DNA from: a virus
Reading direction: 5' to 3' (one strand)
IMG/VR virus record: IMGVR_UViG_3300031766_000030
Location: 1-34,240 of that record
Length of the DNA stretch: 34,240 bases
Under the pieces are notes generated by a model. The model had not been told where the DNA came from, did no database searches, and saw only the letters and a list, made by a program, of their open reading frames with translations. A program made the translations under genes and the position numbers. Positions within the stretch are counted from its first letter, which is position 1, and every line of letters begins with the position of its first letter. Positions 25,305 to 33,223 of the stretch are shown here, in pieces.

Positions 25305-25859
25305 ATGCCACTACCACATTATACCCAATCAAGGGCCAGTAGCCAAAGGTACGAACCTGTTCAGCCTAACCTATTCGAGGTGACTGTATTTTCACCACTA
25401 GGGGATGATACGGGTTTAATCTTGGAGCAAGTTAAAACTATCGGAGGTTTAAATAACTTAAACCCTGCTGTAGATGCAATCGGACAGAAATATAAATTTG
25501 CTGACCGTTCATTTGCAAGTATGCCAGGTCAAACATTTATGGATCTGACTGTTAACTTTAGTCTTAACTTAAACGAAGCTAATGAAAACTACATTTACAA
25601 TACATTCCGTAATTGGTACAAATTAATCTATGATCCATTGACTGGTGAAATGGGATTAAAGAAAGACTATGTTGGAAGTATGATCATTGTACAATATAAC
25701 AGAGCAGGAGATATCTTTAGAAAGATCACCTGTAAAGATGTATTCCCTACAGGTCAACCTGATTTTGTAGATGAATTATCTTATGAAACTCCAGACGCAG
25801 TTGATTTAACAATGACTTATCGTTGTGATCACTGGGTTGAAGAAAATGTAGGAGCATAA
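25305..25859 (+). CDS. 19: Tail tube protein gp19
   Basis: The 184-residue product is slightly longer than T4 gp19 (163). NLFEVTVFSP near the N-terminus, a central FNTFRNWYK-like helix (IYNTFRNWYKLIYDPLTGE, about 97-115), and the C-terminal strands ITCKDVFPTGQPDF and VDLTMTYRCDHW are typical of the T4 tube family. Hexamers stack to form the tube through which DNA is injected. Position after gp18, a private late promoter and a terminator directly after support the call and fit the high copy number needed. Confidence 0.93.
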   Translation: MPLPHYTQSRASSQRYEPVQPNLFEVTVFSPLGDDTGLILEQVKTIGGLNNLNPAVDAIGQKYKFADRSFASMPGQTFMDLTVNFSLNLNEANENYIYNTFRNWYKLIYDPLTGEMGLKKDYVGSMIIVQYNRAGDIFRKITCKDVFPTGQPDFVDELSYETPDAVDLTMTYRCDHWVEENVGA

Positions 25860-25881
25860 TAAACTCTTAAATATTTTATAG

Positions 25882-25908
25882 AAAACTGGCTCTAGGGCCA
25901 GTTTTTTT
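25882..25908 (+). terminator. Rho-independent terminator after tube gene
   Basis: AACTGGC pairs perfectly with GCCAGTT around TCTAGG. The flanking A and T tracts extend the stem, and the structure runs into seven T. It lies 22 bases beyond the tube stop. Confidence 0.92.
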
Positions 25909-25951
25909 GTCTTCACTCTAATATATATTATAAATTATATAATCTAAACAT

Positions 25952-26422
25952 ATGACAATCTTTAAAGTAATTAATGAAACAGATGGAAAAGTTTATGTAG
26001 GTTATTCAGTTAATGATAATCCTAATAATTTAGGAGCAGGTAAATATATTAAAAGAGCAGTTAAAGATTTTGGAACAAGATCTTTTCAAAAAACTATTCT
26101 TGAAGAATTTGAATCTGAAGAATCATTAAGCCATATAATGGAAAGGCTAGAATTTTGGATAAAAAATTATAAAGCCGATAATCCTAAATATGGATATAAC
26201 GAAAGCGTACAAGAATTAATTCCACAAAAAAAGAGACTTACTAAAAAACTACAAGTACTCTTAACTCCAGAAGATGAAGACAATTTAAATGCAATTATTA
26301 TCGAGAAATCAATGGAGAATAAAACAAAACCGCTGCCAGTATCCAGATATGTACGACAATTAATAGTTGAACATATAGTAGAGGAAACCGCACCTGAAAA
26401 ACAATTAATAAAAACTAAATAA
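25952..26422 (+). CDS. GIY-YIG homing-type endonuclease with C-terminal ribbon-helix-helix-like region
   Basis: The product has 156 residues. The N-terminus IFKVINETDGKVYVGYS carries degenerate GIY (FKV) and YIG (YVG) elements. LGAGKYIKRAVKDFG then FQKTILEEF follows, the pattern of the phage GIY-YIG subfamily in which 'YLGSG' precedes the helix. LEFWIKNY (66-73) supplies a candidate metal-binding Glu67. Residues about 98-142 (KLQVLLTPEDEDNLNAI, then PVSRYVRQLIVEHI) look like a ribbon-helix-helix DNA-binding segment. The gene stands between a terminator and gp26, which suggests insertion into a tail operon. It has its own AT-rich upstream region. Cleavage specificity cannot be read from sequence. 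Confidence 0.78.
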   Translation: MTIFKVINETDGKVYVGYSVNDNPNNLGAGKYIKRAVKDFGTRSFQKTILEEFESEESLSHIMERLEFWIKNYKADNPKYGYNESVQELIPQKKRLTKKLQVLLTPEDEDNLNAIIIEKSMENKTKPLPVSRYVRQLIVEHIVEETAPEKQLIKTK

Positions 26423-26424
26423 TT

Positions 26425-27429
26425 ATGAGTAGTCACGAAGACAACATTAAAAAAGAATTTGAGGCAGCTGAAGGTATAATAGATACTACCGCTGAAGTAA
26501 AAACAAATGCCGATGGTAAAATTACCGAGTTAGGCAAGGTAGATACCAGTAGAGGATCTGGTGTAACATCTATAGACGACCCAGAAATACAAAGAATACA
26601 ATCATTAACAGGATATGTTAAATTGGATTTAGTAAACTTTCCATCTGGTGGACAATTTTATAGAGAAGATTTTGAAATTCATATTAGAGCCGCAAGGGTT
26701 GGTGAGATTAGAGAATTCTCTACATTAGATGAAGAAAATATTTTAGATGTAGATGAAAAGCTAAACTCACTTCTAGTGAACTGTACAAAAATTATGTATG
26801 GTAACCAAAGGGGATCGTATAGAGATGTATTAGAAGAGGATAGAATATACTTAATCTTATCTATTAGAGAGTTAACATTTAAAGATGGTGAAAATAAACT
26901 GATGATGCCAGTTACAAAAAAGAATTGTAAAACAGGAACCTGTAAATCACAAGAGTCAGTAGAGCTTAGAACAGGCAATCTTCAATTTAATGATAAAGAT
27001 GATTTATTAGAAAAGTATTATGACCATGAAAATAAATGTTTTACTGTTACAACTAAAAATCATGGTACATTAACAATAGCACCACCAACAATTGGAGTTA
27101 TGAGATCTGTTACTGATTGGATACGAAAAAGAGAAGAAGAAAATAAACCTTGGGATAAATCATCCTTAGGTATCTTACCTTATATTCAAAGAGAATGGAG
27201 AGGATTTAATGATAAAGAAATATTTTCAGCTATTACAAATTTTCAAGGCTGGGATTCTAGCAAATACTCAATTATTTATAGATTGGTAGAAAAAGCAAAA
27301 ATAGGTGTAAAGCCGGAATTTTCATTTCCGTGTGAAAGCTGTGGTGAGGAGGTCGCAGTCCCGCTCACGTTTCCCGGCGGGATCAAAGCTCTCTTTATTA
27401 TTCAAGATATCTCTTCTGAACTTTTATAA
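26425..27429 (+). CDS. 26: Baseplate hub assembly protein, gp26-like
   Basis: The 334-residue product begins 2 bases after the endonuclease stop. After a polar N-terminus, residues about 65-150 (FPSGGQFY, IHIRAARVGEIREFS, LNSLLVNCTKI, DRIYLILSIRELTF) follow the gp26/tail-chaperone pattern. A first Cys pair occurs as CKTGTC, and a second as CESCGEE near the C-terminus, followed by VPLTFPGG. T4 order is 25-26-51-27-28-29, and here the next two genes look like gp51 and a tape measure, which supports gp26. T4 gp26 has 208 residues, so this is longer. The last 98 bases of the gene are also open in the frame of the next gene. Confidence 0.6.
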   Translation: MSSHEDNIKKEFEAAEGIIDTTAEVKTNADGKITELGKVDTSRGSGVTSIDDPEIQRIQSLTGYVKLDLVNFPSGGQFYREDFEIHIRAARVGEIREFSTLDEENILDVDEKLNSLLVNCTKIMYGNQRGSYRDVLEEDRIYLILSIRELTFKDGENKLMMPVTKKNCKTGTCKSQESVELRTGNLQFNDKDDLLEKYYDHENKCFTVTTKNHGTLTIAPPTIGVMRSVTDWIRKREEENKPWDKSSLGILPYIQREWRGFNDKEIFSAITNFQGWDSSKYSIIYRLVEKAKIGVKPEFSFPCESCGEEVAVPLTFPGGIKALFIIQDISSELL

Positions 27430-27679
27430 AGTACGAGTACTATTATTAGAAAAGTTGCATCTCCAGCCTTCAGAGCTGGATTTGCTTCCTTTTTATGAGT
27501 ATGAATATACTTTAGAAATGTTTAATGAGATTCTTAAGGATCGTAACGACGAGGATAAACAGAATACTCAATCCTATTCGGATAAATATAATACGGACAG
27601 CATGTCTAAGTCTATGAATAAACAGATGAGTTCATTTAAAGCTCCATCTATGCCAAAGATTAGTATGCCGAAGTTCTGA
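27332..27679 (+). CDS. gp51-like small hub-assembly protein, start unresolved
   Basis: The open frame runs from a GTG at 27332, inside the 3' end of the gp26-like gene and in the +1 frame. The protein-like part begins near 27422 (NFYKVRVLLLEKLHLQPSEL, then LLPFYEYEYTLEMFNEILKD) and resembles small T4-type gp51/tail-assembly partner proteins. It ends in a Met/Ser/Lys-Pro tail. The first ATG in frame is at 27518, after the best-conserved-looking region. It could be made by a recoding event at the gp26 stop (GAA CTT TTA TAA), by a GTG start, or as the short ATG form. The part upstream of 27416 encodes Arg/Ser-rich text that looks like a shadow of gp26. Confidence 0.6.
   Translation: MKAVVRRSQSRSRFPAGSKLSLLFKISLLNFYKVRVLLLEKLHLQPSELDLLPFYEYEYTLEMFNEILKDRNDEDKQNTQSYSDKYNTDSMSKSMNKQMSSFKAPSMPKISMPKF
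27344..27382 (+). other. GC-rich double-hairpin island
   Basis: GTGAG (27344-27348) can pair with CTCAC (27364-27368), and TCCC with GGGA around GGC (27372-27382). By my count about two thirds of the bases from 27341 to 27385 are G or C, in a region that is otherwise strongly AT-rich. It lies in the last part of the gp26-like gene, 45-85 bases upstream of its stop. Confidence 0.6.
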
Positions 27680-27695
27680 TAAATAAATAGATTGA

Positions 27696-30600
27696 ATGGC
27701 TGCTGTAACTCTTAAAGATTTAATGGACCCTCTATCAAAAATAGAGGCCGCTGCACAGAGCACTAATGAAAAATTAGATGCTCTTATTGCAGTTTCTACC
27801 GGTAGTGACGGTGGCGGTAATTTTACGAAGGAGGTTGTTAATCAGTTAGAAAAACAAACTGACTTACTTAGAGTAATAGCAAACTCTGGTGGTGATTCAT
27901 CCAATGCAAATCAAGTAGGTTTATTAATAGATGAAGCATTTACACAAACTCAATTACTAACTGCCATTGAAGCAAACACCTCTAGAAATCCTTTAGGTGG
28001 AATGTTTAGTAAAAAAGGTGGTAAGGCTAAGAAAAGTAATGCTGGTGCTACATTAGAAGATTTAGGTCTTGGTGCAAAACTAACAGCCAAAGCCATGATG
28101 CTATGGTTATTAGTACCTAAGAAATCTTTAAGTAAATTTAAAGGTTTTGTAACAGATACACTTGATGCCTTTCAAGGTATAAAACCTAAAAAAGTAAAAG
28201 CAGGTGCTGATGCTCTTGCTGTTGCTTCTGGTGCTGCAATGATATCTGCAAAGGCATTAATGATTTGGGCTTTTGTACCTGAATCAGCTATTGATAAATT
28301 TACAGCTTATATAACTAAATTAGATAAAGCTTTATCTAAGACTACTCCTAAAAAGGCTAAGAAAGGTGCAGAAACTTTGGCCTTAATGGGAGATGCACTT
28401 TTAAAATTTGCAAAAGGATTAGCTTTATCTGCAATATTAGTTCCATTAGGTTTAATAGCAATACCGTTTTTATTATTAGCTGTGACTGCCGTTGGTGGTA
28501 TTATGGCTCTAATAGGTGGTAAGAAATTTTCTAAAAGAATAGGTAGAGGAGCAAAGACTTTAGATAAAGTAGGAGATGCATTAAAATCTTTTGCAATAGG
28601 AATTGGTTTATTTGCACTTTCTACAATGTTTATAATAATGGCTCCTGCTATTTTAATAGGTATGGTAGCTTCGCTAGTATTAATACCTGGTGCCATTGCA
28701 ATATTAGGTGGTAAGAAAACGTCTAAAAGAATTAGAAGAGGTGCATTAGGCCTAGCTCTTTTGGGTGTAGCATTAATACCTTTTGCTTTAGGTTTAGTAC
28801 TCTTTTCAATGGCTACAAAAGGAAATGGTATTGGTGATGTTCTTATACAAGGTGCTACAATACTAGCAATAGGTGGAGCTGCTGCATTAGTTGGTAAGAT
28901 GGGTATGAAGAATATTTTAATGGGTGCCTTGGCTATGGCAGTAAACGGTTTAGGATTAATGGTATTTAGTTTGGGATATGTGCCATTTGCAGACTCTACA
29001 AAAGGTATGTCTTTAGGTGATGTTGGTGTTCAGGCATTGGTGCTCGTAGCTGTAGGTGGAATTATGGCACTGGCAGGATTAGCCGTTGGTGCAACTGCTG
29101 GTTTAGCTTTGGCAGGGCCTGCTTTATATGCAGCTGCTGGTTTAGCTTTACAAGAATTAGCCCCTGGTTTACAGGCAATGAAAAAGGTAGACTTTAAAGA
29201 AAAAGAAGCTAAAGATTTATCATATACATTAGGTGCTGTTGCGATGGCTTTTGCTGGCGTTGATCCAGAAGCAGGATTCTTTGCAAATGTTGGTAATGTA
29301 TTTACTAGAGTTGTACAGAGTGGTGCAGGTGTTGCTGCCGCTGCGATGTATGGTGCTGCTGGTATGGCATTACAAGAATTATCAGTAGGTCTTACTAAAT
29401 TTAAAGCAATAGGATTTACTGAAGATGATTCACAAGAACTTGCAATTGCATTAGGTTCTGTTAGTGGAGCATTTGCTCAGGCAGGTGGAGAACCTGCAAG
29501 TCCTGGCGGATTATTTGGTGCAGTATTTGGAAATACATTTAGTCCTAATGCTACTGAAAGAGGTATTGATTCTGTGATGGATTCAGGTGAAGCTCTTTCT
29601 TCTATAGTTAAAGGCCTTGCTGCATTTTTAGATCTTAAGAAGAAATATAAATTAGATGCAAAAGCTTTTCAAGCTGAAGGTTTCTTAAATGTAGCAATTA
29701 CAGATACTTTAGGTTTCTTAAGTAAATCATTTGCCACAATTGGCGGAATGGAAGTTGAGGATGGTTGGGGTCCATTTAGCTGGGATGAGAATTTAGTTGA
29801 AAAAGGTATTGATGCCGTAAAAGGTTCAGGTAGAGCTTTAACAGATATAACTACAGGGCTAAAATCATTCTTAGATTTACAAATAGAATATGGATTAACT
29901 TCCGAATCTTTTAAAGATGGTGGATATTTACAAGTAGCAGTAGAGGATACATTAGGTTTTGTTAGTAAAGCTTTTGCCACAATAGGTGGAATGGAAACTG
30001 AAGATTCTTGGGGTCCATTTAGCTGGGATGAAAATGCCGTAGAAAAAGGTGTGGATGCTGTTAAGGGTGCAGGTAAAGAATTAACAAACATTGCAACAGG
30101 CTTATCATCATTCCAAGAACTAGTAGAGAAAAAGATTGACTTCAGTCCTGGTGGTAAACTTGGAATGGCTGTAAGTAATTCACTATCTTTTGTATCAACC
30201 GCATTTAGTGCGATTGGAGGAATGGAAGAGGAAGATGGATGGTTTATATTTAGTTGGGATGAGAACACTGTAGAAAAAGGTATAGATGCCGTAAAAGGAG
30301 CTGGTAAAGAACTTACTAATATAGCAACAGGGTTAAAGACATTCGCAGAAATGGGAGACATTGATTTCGGTAAAAAAGGTAAGCTTGCTACGGCAGTTAA
30401 AAATTCTCTGTCATTTGTAGGTAGTGCCTTTATGAAAATTGGTGGAATGGAAGAGACTGATGGTAATTGGTTATTTTCTTGGGATGAGAACTTGGTTCAA
30501 AAAGGTATTGAAAATGTAGATGGTGCTGGTTCTGCACTGACTGATATTGCTGAAGGTCTTCAGGCGTTTGCAGATTTAGAAAATCCTGCAGGAATAGCAG

Positions 30601-31109
30601 AAGGTATTGAAACTATATTTACTTCTATAGGTGATACGTTTGCTAAGTATTATAAAGACACTGCATTCCGAACTGACTTAGATCATATGCAAGGTTTTAT
30701 AACGGAATTATCTACTTATGCACAGGATGGTTCATTAGCAAAAGCTGCTACTGATATTCAATCAATTTCTAATGCTGTAAATTCTATTGATTCCATGAAA
30801 GCGGAATCGTTTGCAAATCTATTTAAAGGAGCAGGGGAATTAAGTTCTAATAAAAAGGCATATGCCGCACTAGCAGATGCAGTAGAAGAGATAAGAGATA
30901 TTTTAGGTAACCAAGGTTCAAGTATTGGTGATGCAGTTGGTGGAGCTATTAATAACGCATTCAGTGGCGGTGGGGATGAAAAGAAATCAGCAAACAATAA
31001 TGGTGGAATAAACAGGTCAATGAATAAAATTAATTCTACACTATCTCAATTAAATAGTACAATGAAACAATTACCTGTATCCATATCTAATTTGATACCA
31101 GAGGATTAG
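27696..31109 (+). CDS. Tail tape-measure protein (gp29 position)
   Basis: The 1137-residue product lies where T4 has the hub/tail-length genes. Residues 1-130 are helical and polar. Residues about 130-340 contain repeated modules with Lys-rich caps (PKKVKAGAD, PKKAKKGAE, KKFSKRIGRGAKTL, KKTSKRIRRGALGL), each followed by a hydrophobic helix. Strong hydrophobic segments occupy about 241-275, 298-338, 350-372, 383-428 and 445-485. Residues 616-990 contain five copies of a 75-81-residue repeat (WDEN-x-VEKGID-AVKG). The C-terminus is Asn/Ser-rich and coiled. Size, hydrophobic helices and repeats are hallmarks of tape-measure proteins, which set tail length and may enter the host membrane during injection. 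T4 gp29 has about 590 residues. Confidence 0.82.
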   Translation: MAAVTLKDLMDPLSKIEAAAQSTNEKLDALIAVSTGSDGGGNFTKEVVNQLEKQTDLLRVIANSGGDSSNANQVGLLIDEAFTQTQLLTAIEANTSRNPLGGMFSKKGGKAKKSNAGATLEDLGLGAKLTAKAMMLWLLVPKKSLSKFKGFVTDTLDAFQGIKPKKVKAGADALAVASGAAMISAKALMIWAFVPESAIDKFTAYITKLDKALSKTTPKKAKKGAETLALMGDALLKFAKGLALSAILVPLGLIAIPFLLLAVTAVGGIMALIGGKKFSKRIGRGAKTLDKVGDALKSFAIGIGLFALSTMFIIMAPAILIGMVASLVLIPGAIAILGGKKTSKRIRRGALGLALLGVALIPFALGLVLFSMATKGNGIGDVLIQGATILAIGGAAALVGKMGMKNILMGALAMAVNGLGLMVFSLGYVPFADSTKGMSLGDVGVQALVLVAVGGIMALAGLAVGATAGLALAGPALYAAAGLALQELAPGLQAMKKVDFKEKEAKDLSYTLGAVAMAFAGVDPEAGFFANVGNVFTRVVQSGAGVAAAAMYGAAGMALQELSVGLTKFKAIGFTEDDSQELAIALGSVSGAFAQAGGEPASPGGLFGAVFGNTFSPNATERGIDSVMDSGEALSSIVKGLAAFLDLKKKYKLDAKAFQAEGFLNVAITDTLGFLSKSFATIGGMEVEDGWGPFSWDENLVEKGIDAVKGSGRALTDITTGLKSFLDLQIEYGLTSESFKDGGYLQVAVEDTLGFVSKAFATIGGMETEDSWGPFSWDENAVEKGVDAVKGAGKELTNIATGLSSFQELVEKKIDFSPGGKLGMAVSNSLSFVSTAFSAIGGMEEEDGWFIFSWDENTVEKGIDAVKGAGKELTNIATGLKTFAEMGDIDFGKKGKLATAVKNSLSFVGSAFMKIGGMEETDGNWLFSWDENLVQKGIENVDGAGSALTDIAEGLQAFADLENPAGIAEGIETIFTSIGDTFAKYYKDTAFRTDLDHMQGFITELSTYAQDGSLAKAATDIQSISNAVNSIDSMKAESFANLFKGAGELSSNKKAYAALADAVEEIRDILGNQGSSIGDAVGGAINNAFSGGGDEKKSANNNGGINRSMNKINSTLSQLNSTMKQLPVSISNLIPED
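29541..30660 (+). repeat. Five-copy 75-81-residue protein repeat in tape measure
   Basis: WDEN-x-VEKGIDAVKG-type units start at 29781, 30024, 30255 and 30480, with a divergent first copy from about 29541. Each unit carries a Leu-rich helix (GL-SF), then VA-(D/N)-(T/S)-L-FVS-AF-IGGME. Spacings of 243, 231 and 225 bases are multiples of three, so it is a protein repeat that has changed in length by in-frame indels. Confidence 0.85.
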
Positions 31110-31137
31110 TGTTGTAATAATCATTTTACAAAATCTT

Positions 31138-31172
31138 AAAACCTTTTTACTTTTTAGCTATATAAAATATAA
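31138..31172 (+). promoter_or_regulatory. Second-class promoter element (AAACC / T-tracts / ATATAAA)
   Basis: AAACC, two T-tracts, and ATATAAA at 31160-31166, with 16 bases between the CC and ATATAAA. It lies in the 102-base gap before the exonuclease gene, 45 bases before its ATG. Confidence 0.55.
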
Positions 31173-31211
31173 CAGAGAGATTCTGGAAATAGTATAGTTT
31201 AAAAGTATAAT

Positions 31212-32009
31212 ATGGAAAATGTAAAAAACATAGTTTGGTTTGATTTAGAAACCACAGGAGTAAACACAAGTAGCGATAGAATTATCGAGATCGCAATGAT
31301 AAAAACCGATTCTGAAGGAAATGAAATAGATTCTTTTCAGTCATTAGTTAATCCCGGCCCAGATGCAGTTATGAGAGAAGAAGCTCAAGACAAGCATGGC
31401 ATATCACCAGAACAGTTAAAAGATGCACCACAATTTGATTTAATAGCAAAAGAAGTTTTAGACTTTATTGATGATAGTGACTTAGGTGGATATAATGCTC
31501 TTTACTTTGATGTACCAATGCTCGTAGAGGAATTTATGAGAAGTGGTATTGCATTCTCGCATCGCCAAAGAGCTGTAGTAGATCCTTTTTTAATTTATTC
31601 AAAATATGAACGTAGAGATTTGAGTACTGCATATAAAAAATATACAGGAAAAGATTTAGAAGGCGCTCATAGAGCCGATGTTGATATTCGTGCAACAATG
31701 GAAATATTTCAAAAGCAAAAAGAACTTTATGATATGCCTACAACAGCAAAAGAAATTGATGATGTTGTAAATGAATCAAGAAAAGATCAAGTAGACCTTA
31801 GCGGTAAATATAAATTTGCTGAAATAAACGGTAAACGAGAAATCGTATTTAACTTTGGTAAAAATAAAGGCAAACCGTTTAAAGAAGTTTATGAAACAGA
31901 TGCAAGGTATATTCAATGGATTATTGATAAGGGTGAATTCTCAAAAGAGGTAAAAATCATATCTCGTAAACTCTTAGAAAAAATGAGAGCTGAAAATCCT
32001 GTTATTTAA
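31212..32009 (+). CDS. DnaQ-like 3'-5' exonuclease (DEDDh) with exonuclease X-type C-terminus
   Basis: The 265-residue product contains WFDLETTG with Asp11 and Glu13 (Exo I), GYNALYFDVPML with Asp100 (Exo II) and AHRADVDI with His153 and Asp158 (Exo III). These are the DEDDh catalytic residues that bind two metals. Residues about 195-260 (IVFNFGKNKGKPFKEV, then YIQWIIDKGEF) match the small C-terminal module found in exodeoxyribonuclease X-type proteins. It should remove 3' nucleotides from DNA, for repair, proofreading in trans or host DNA scavenging. T4 has DexA as an exonuclease of this broad class, but the domain layout here is closer to bacterial exonuclease X. Confidence 0.9.
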   Translation: MENVKNIVWFDLETTGVNTSSDRIIEIAMIKTDSEGNEIDSFQSLVNPGPDAVMREEAQDKHGISPEQLKDAPQFDLIAKEVLDFIDDSDLGGYNALYFDVPMLVEEFMRSGIAFSHRQRAVVDPFLIYSKYERRDLSTAYKKYTGKDLEGAHRADVDIRATMEIFQKQKELYDMPTTAKEIDDVVNESRKDQVDLSGKYKFAEINGKREIVFNFGKNKGKPFKEVYETDARYIQWIIDKGEFSKEVKIISRKLLEKMRAENPVI

Positions 32010-32074
32010 ATTGTTAATAACTTTTAGAAAAAAGATCTCATTTTATTTTCAATTCCCAATTAAATTGATTATAT

Positions 32075-32096
32075 TTATAATATAATTAAAAAACAC
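32075..32096 (+). promoter_or_regulatory. AT-rich promoter-like element before the small-gene cluster
   Basis: A TTATAAT core followed by an AT tract and AACAC, ending 5 bases before the ATG at 32102. It matches the element at 14508-14529 at about 18 of 22 bases. It may drive the cluster of small genes downstream. Confidence 0.3.
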
Positions 32097-32101
32097 GGAA
32101 T

Positions 32102-32398
32102 ATGTCTAAATATCAAGAACTACTACAAAATCCTCCACGGTTAATCGTAAAGAAAGAAGCAAGAGAGGTAATTATCAAGACGGTAAGTTGTATGTGTGAC
32201 AATATACATTACCTAAGATTTAAGAAAAATTCAGAAGGTGATTTTAAAATGTCAGGCAACGGTCATGCTTTATCAAATTGGCAAATGAAACATAAACCTC
32301 ATGACATTGAATGGATTGCTGATGAAGGTAAGTGGAACCAAGTATTTAGAATGATCAATACCGGTACAGAAAAAATTGAATCTTTAAAAAGTAGATAA
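32102..32398 (+). CDS. Small unassigned protein (98 residues)
   Basis: The product has 98 residues. It contains a CMC pair (about 31-33) and a basic half with several Lys and His (MKHKPHDIEWIADEGKWNQV). No family is recognised. It is the first gene of a tight cluster: its stop overlaps the next ATG by one base (TAATG). Confidence 0.6.
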   Translation: MSKYQELLQNPPRLIVKKEAREVIIKTVSCMCDNIHYLRFKKNSEGDFKMSGNGHALSNWQMKHKPHDIEWIADEGKWNQVFRMINTGTEKIESLKSR

Positions 32399-32631
32399 TG
32401 GCAATAACAACAAAACCAATGCCTGGATCCGAAGAGATCCACGTAGACTTAAGTGGGCCAGATGGTAATGCATTTGCATTAATTGGATTGGCACAAAAAT
32501 TAGCAAAACAACTTCACTATCAACCGGAAGAGCGAGGAGAACTTACGGCAGAAATGATGGGTGGAGATTACGATAACCTGTTAGAAATATTCGATAAGCA
32601 CTTCGGAGAATTTGTAACATTACATAAATAA
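32398..32631 (+). CDS. Conserved small acidic phage protein (77 residues)
   Basis: The pattern VDLSGPDGNAFALIGLAQKLAKQL, then EMMGGDYDNLLEIFDKHFG is a compact two-part domain. I recall similar 'DGNAF-L-G-A' plus 'GDY-L' small proteins in phages and plasmids, listed without function. It overlaps the 98-residue gene by one base, and the next gene follows after one base. Likely cytoplasmic and expressed with the cluster. Confidence 0.65.
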   Translation: MAITTKPMPGSEEIHVDLSGPDGNAFALIGLAQKLAKQLHYQPEERGELTAEMMGGDYDNLLEIFDKHFGEFVTLHK

Positions 32632-32632
32632 C

Positions 32633-32818
32633 ATGAAAGAACCGACACCATACCGAATGATCACCGAAGAAGAACACATTGAAGAAATTCTAACAGAAGC
32701 ATCTGCTTATGGCTTAAGAGCCGAGGTAAAGCAGTATGCAGAAAACCTATTAGATGAATCTCCAGAGATGGATCCAATTGATGCCTATACTCATGGGTTT
32801 GAAGAGTGGATTAAATAA
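32633..32818 (+). CDS. Small acidic unassigned protein (61 residues)
   Basis: The product is strongly acidic, with many Glu and Asp and few Lys, and is probably helical (ITEEEHIEEILTEASAYGLR). It starts 1 base after the previous stop. Tight spacing supports a real gene, but no function is visible. Confidence 0.55.
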   Translation: MKEPTPYRMITEEEHIEEILTEASAYGLRAEVKQYAENLLDESPEMDPIDAYTHGFEEWIK

Positions 32819-32821
32819 ACT

Positions 32822-32968
32822 ATGGAAAAAGATAACGAAGGCAAAAAACTAAAAGAAGTTAAGTTAACTCAACAAGAATGGTTTGATGCTCTTCGTGTCC
32901 CAACACCTGTAAGAAATAAAAAGAAGTATAGGAGAAAGAAAAAACATAAAGGTAAAGATGATCAATAG
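32822..32968 (+). CDS. Small basic protein (48 residues)
   Basis: The product begins MEKDNEGKKLKEVKLTQQEW and ends in a Lys/Arg block (RNKKKYRRKKKHKGK). It starts 3 bases after the previous stop and overlaps the next gene by 11 bases. The basic tail suggests nucleic-acid binding, but this is composition only. Confidence 0.55.
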   Translation: MEKDNEGKKLKEVKLTQQEWFDALRVPTPVRNKKKYRRKKKHKGKDDQ

Positions 32969-33221
32969 CGGAAAAGAATGGGATTGGATGGATAGCAATC
33001 AAAAATTAAAAAGAGCTATGAACTTTGTAGACATTAAAGATGATATGAAATGGGTAGAAAAAGCTATCTTAAATAAATCTAATACTAATTTACATTACCC
33101 AGGACTTAAGCAGTTAATCAACATATTTTATAATAAATGGAAGTCAAAGGATACTATTAAAATTTTAGACTCCTACAAACTTTATCTTAGGTCATTATTA
33201 AGAAGTGAACTTGGTAGGTAA
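32958..33221 (+). CDS. Small unassigned protein (87 residues)
   Basis: The start lies 11 bases inside the preceding ORF. The sequence is helical, Lys- and Trp-containing (EWDWMDSNQKLKRAMNF, and LINIFYNKWKSKDTIKIL), with no recognised motif. It ends 43 bases before gp39. Confidence 0.55.
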   Translation: MINSGKEWDWMDSNQKLKRAMNFVDIKDDMKWVEKAILNKSNTNLHYPGLKQLINIFYNKWKSKDTIKILDSYKLYLRSLLRSELGR

Positions 33222-33223
33222 TT

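Noticed and set aside
28307-30361. Long open frames on the minus strand opposite the tape-measure gene
   Set aside because: They mirror the repeats and low-complexity composition of the plus-strand gene. Their Pro/Ser-rich translations show no family and would be fully antisense.
31111-31130. TTGTAA/TTACAA inverted repeat after the tape-measure gene as a terminator
   Set aside because: All-AT-type weak stem with no directly following T-run.
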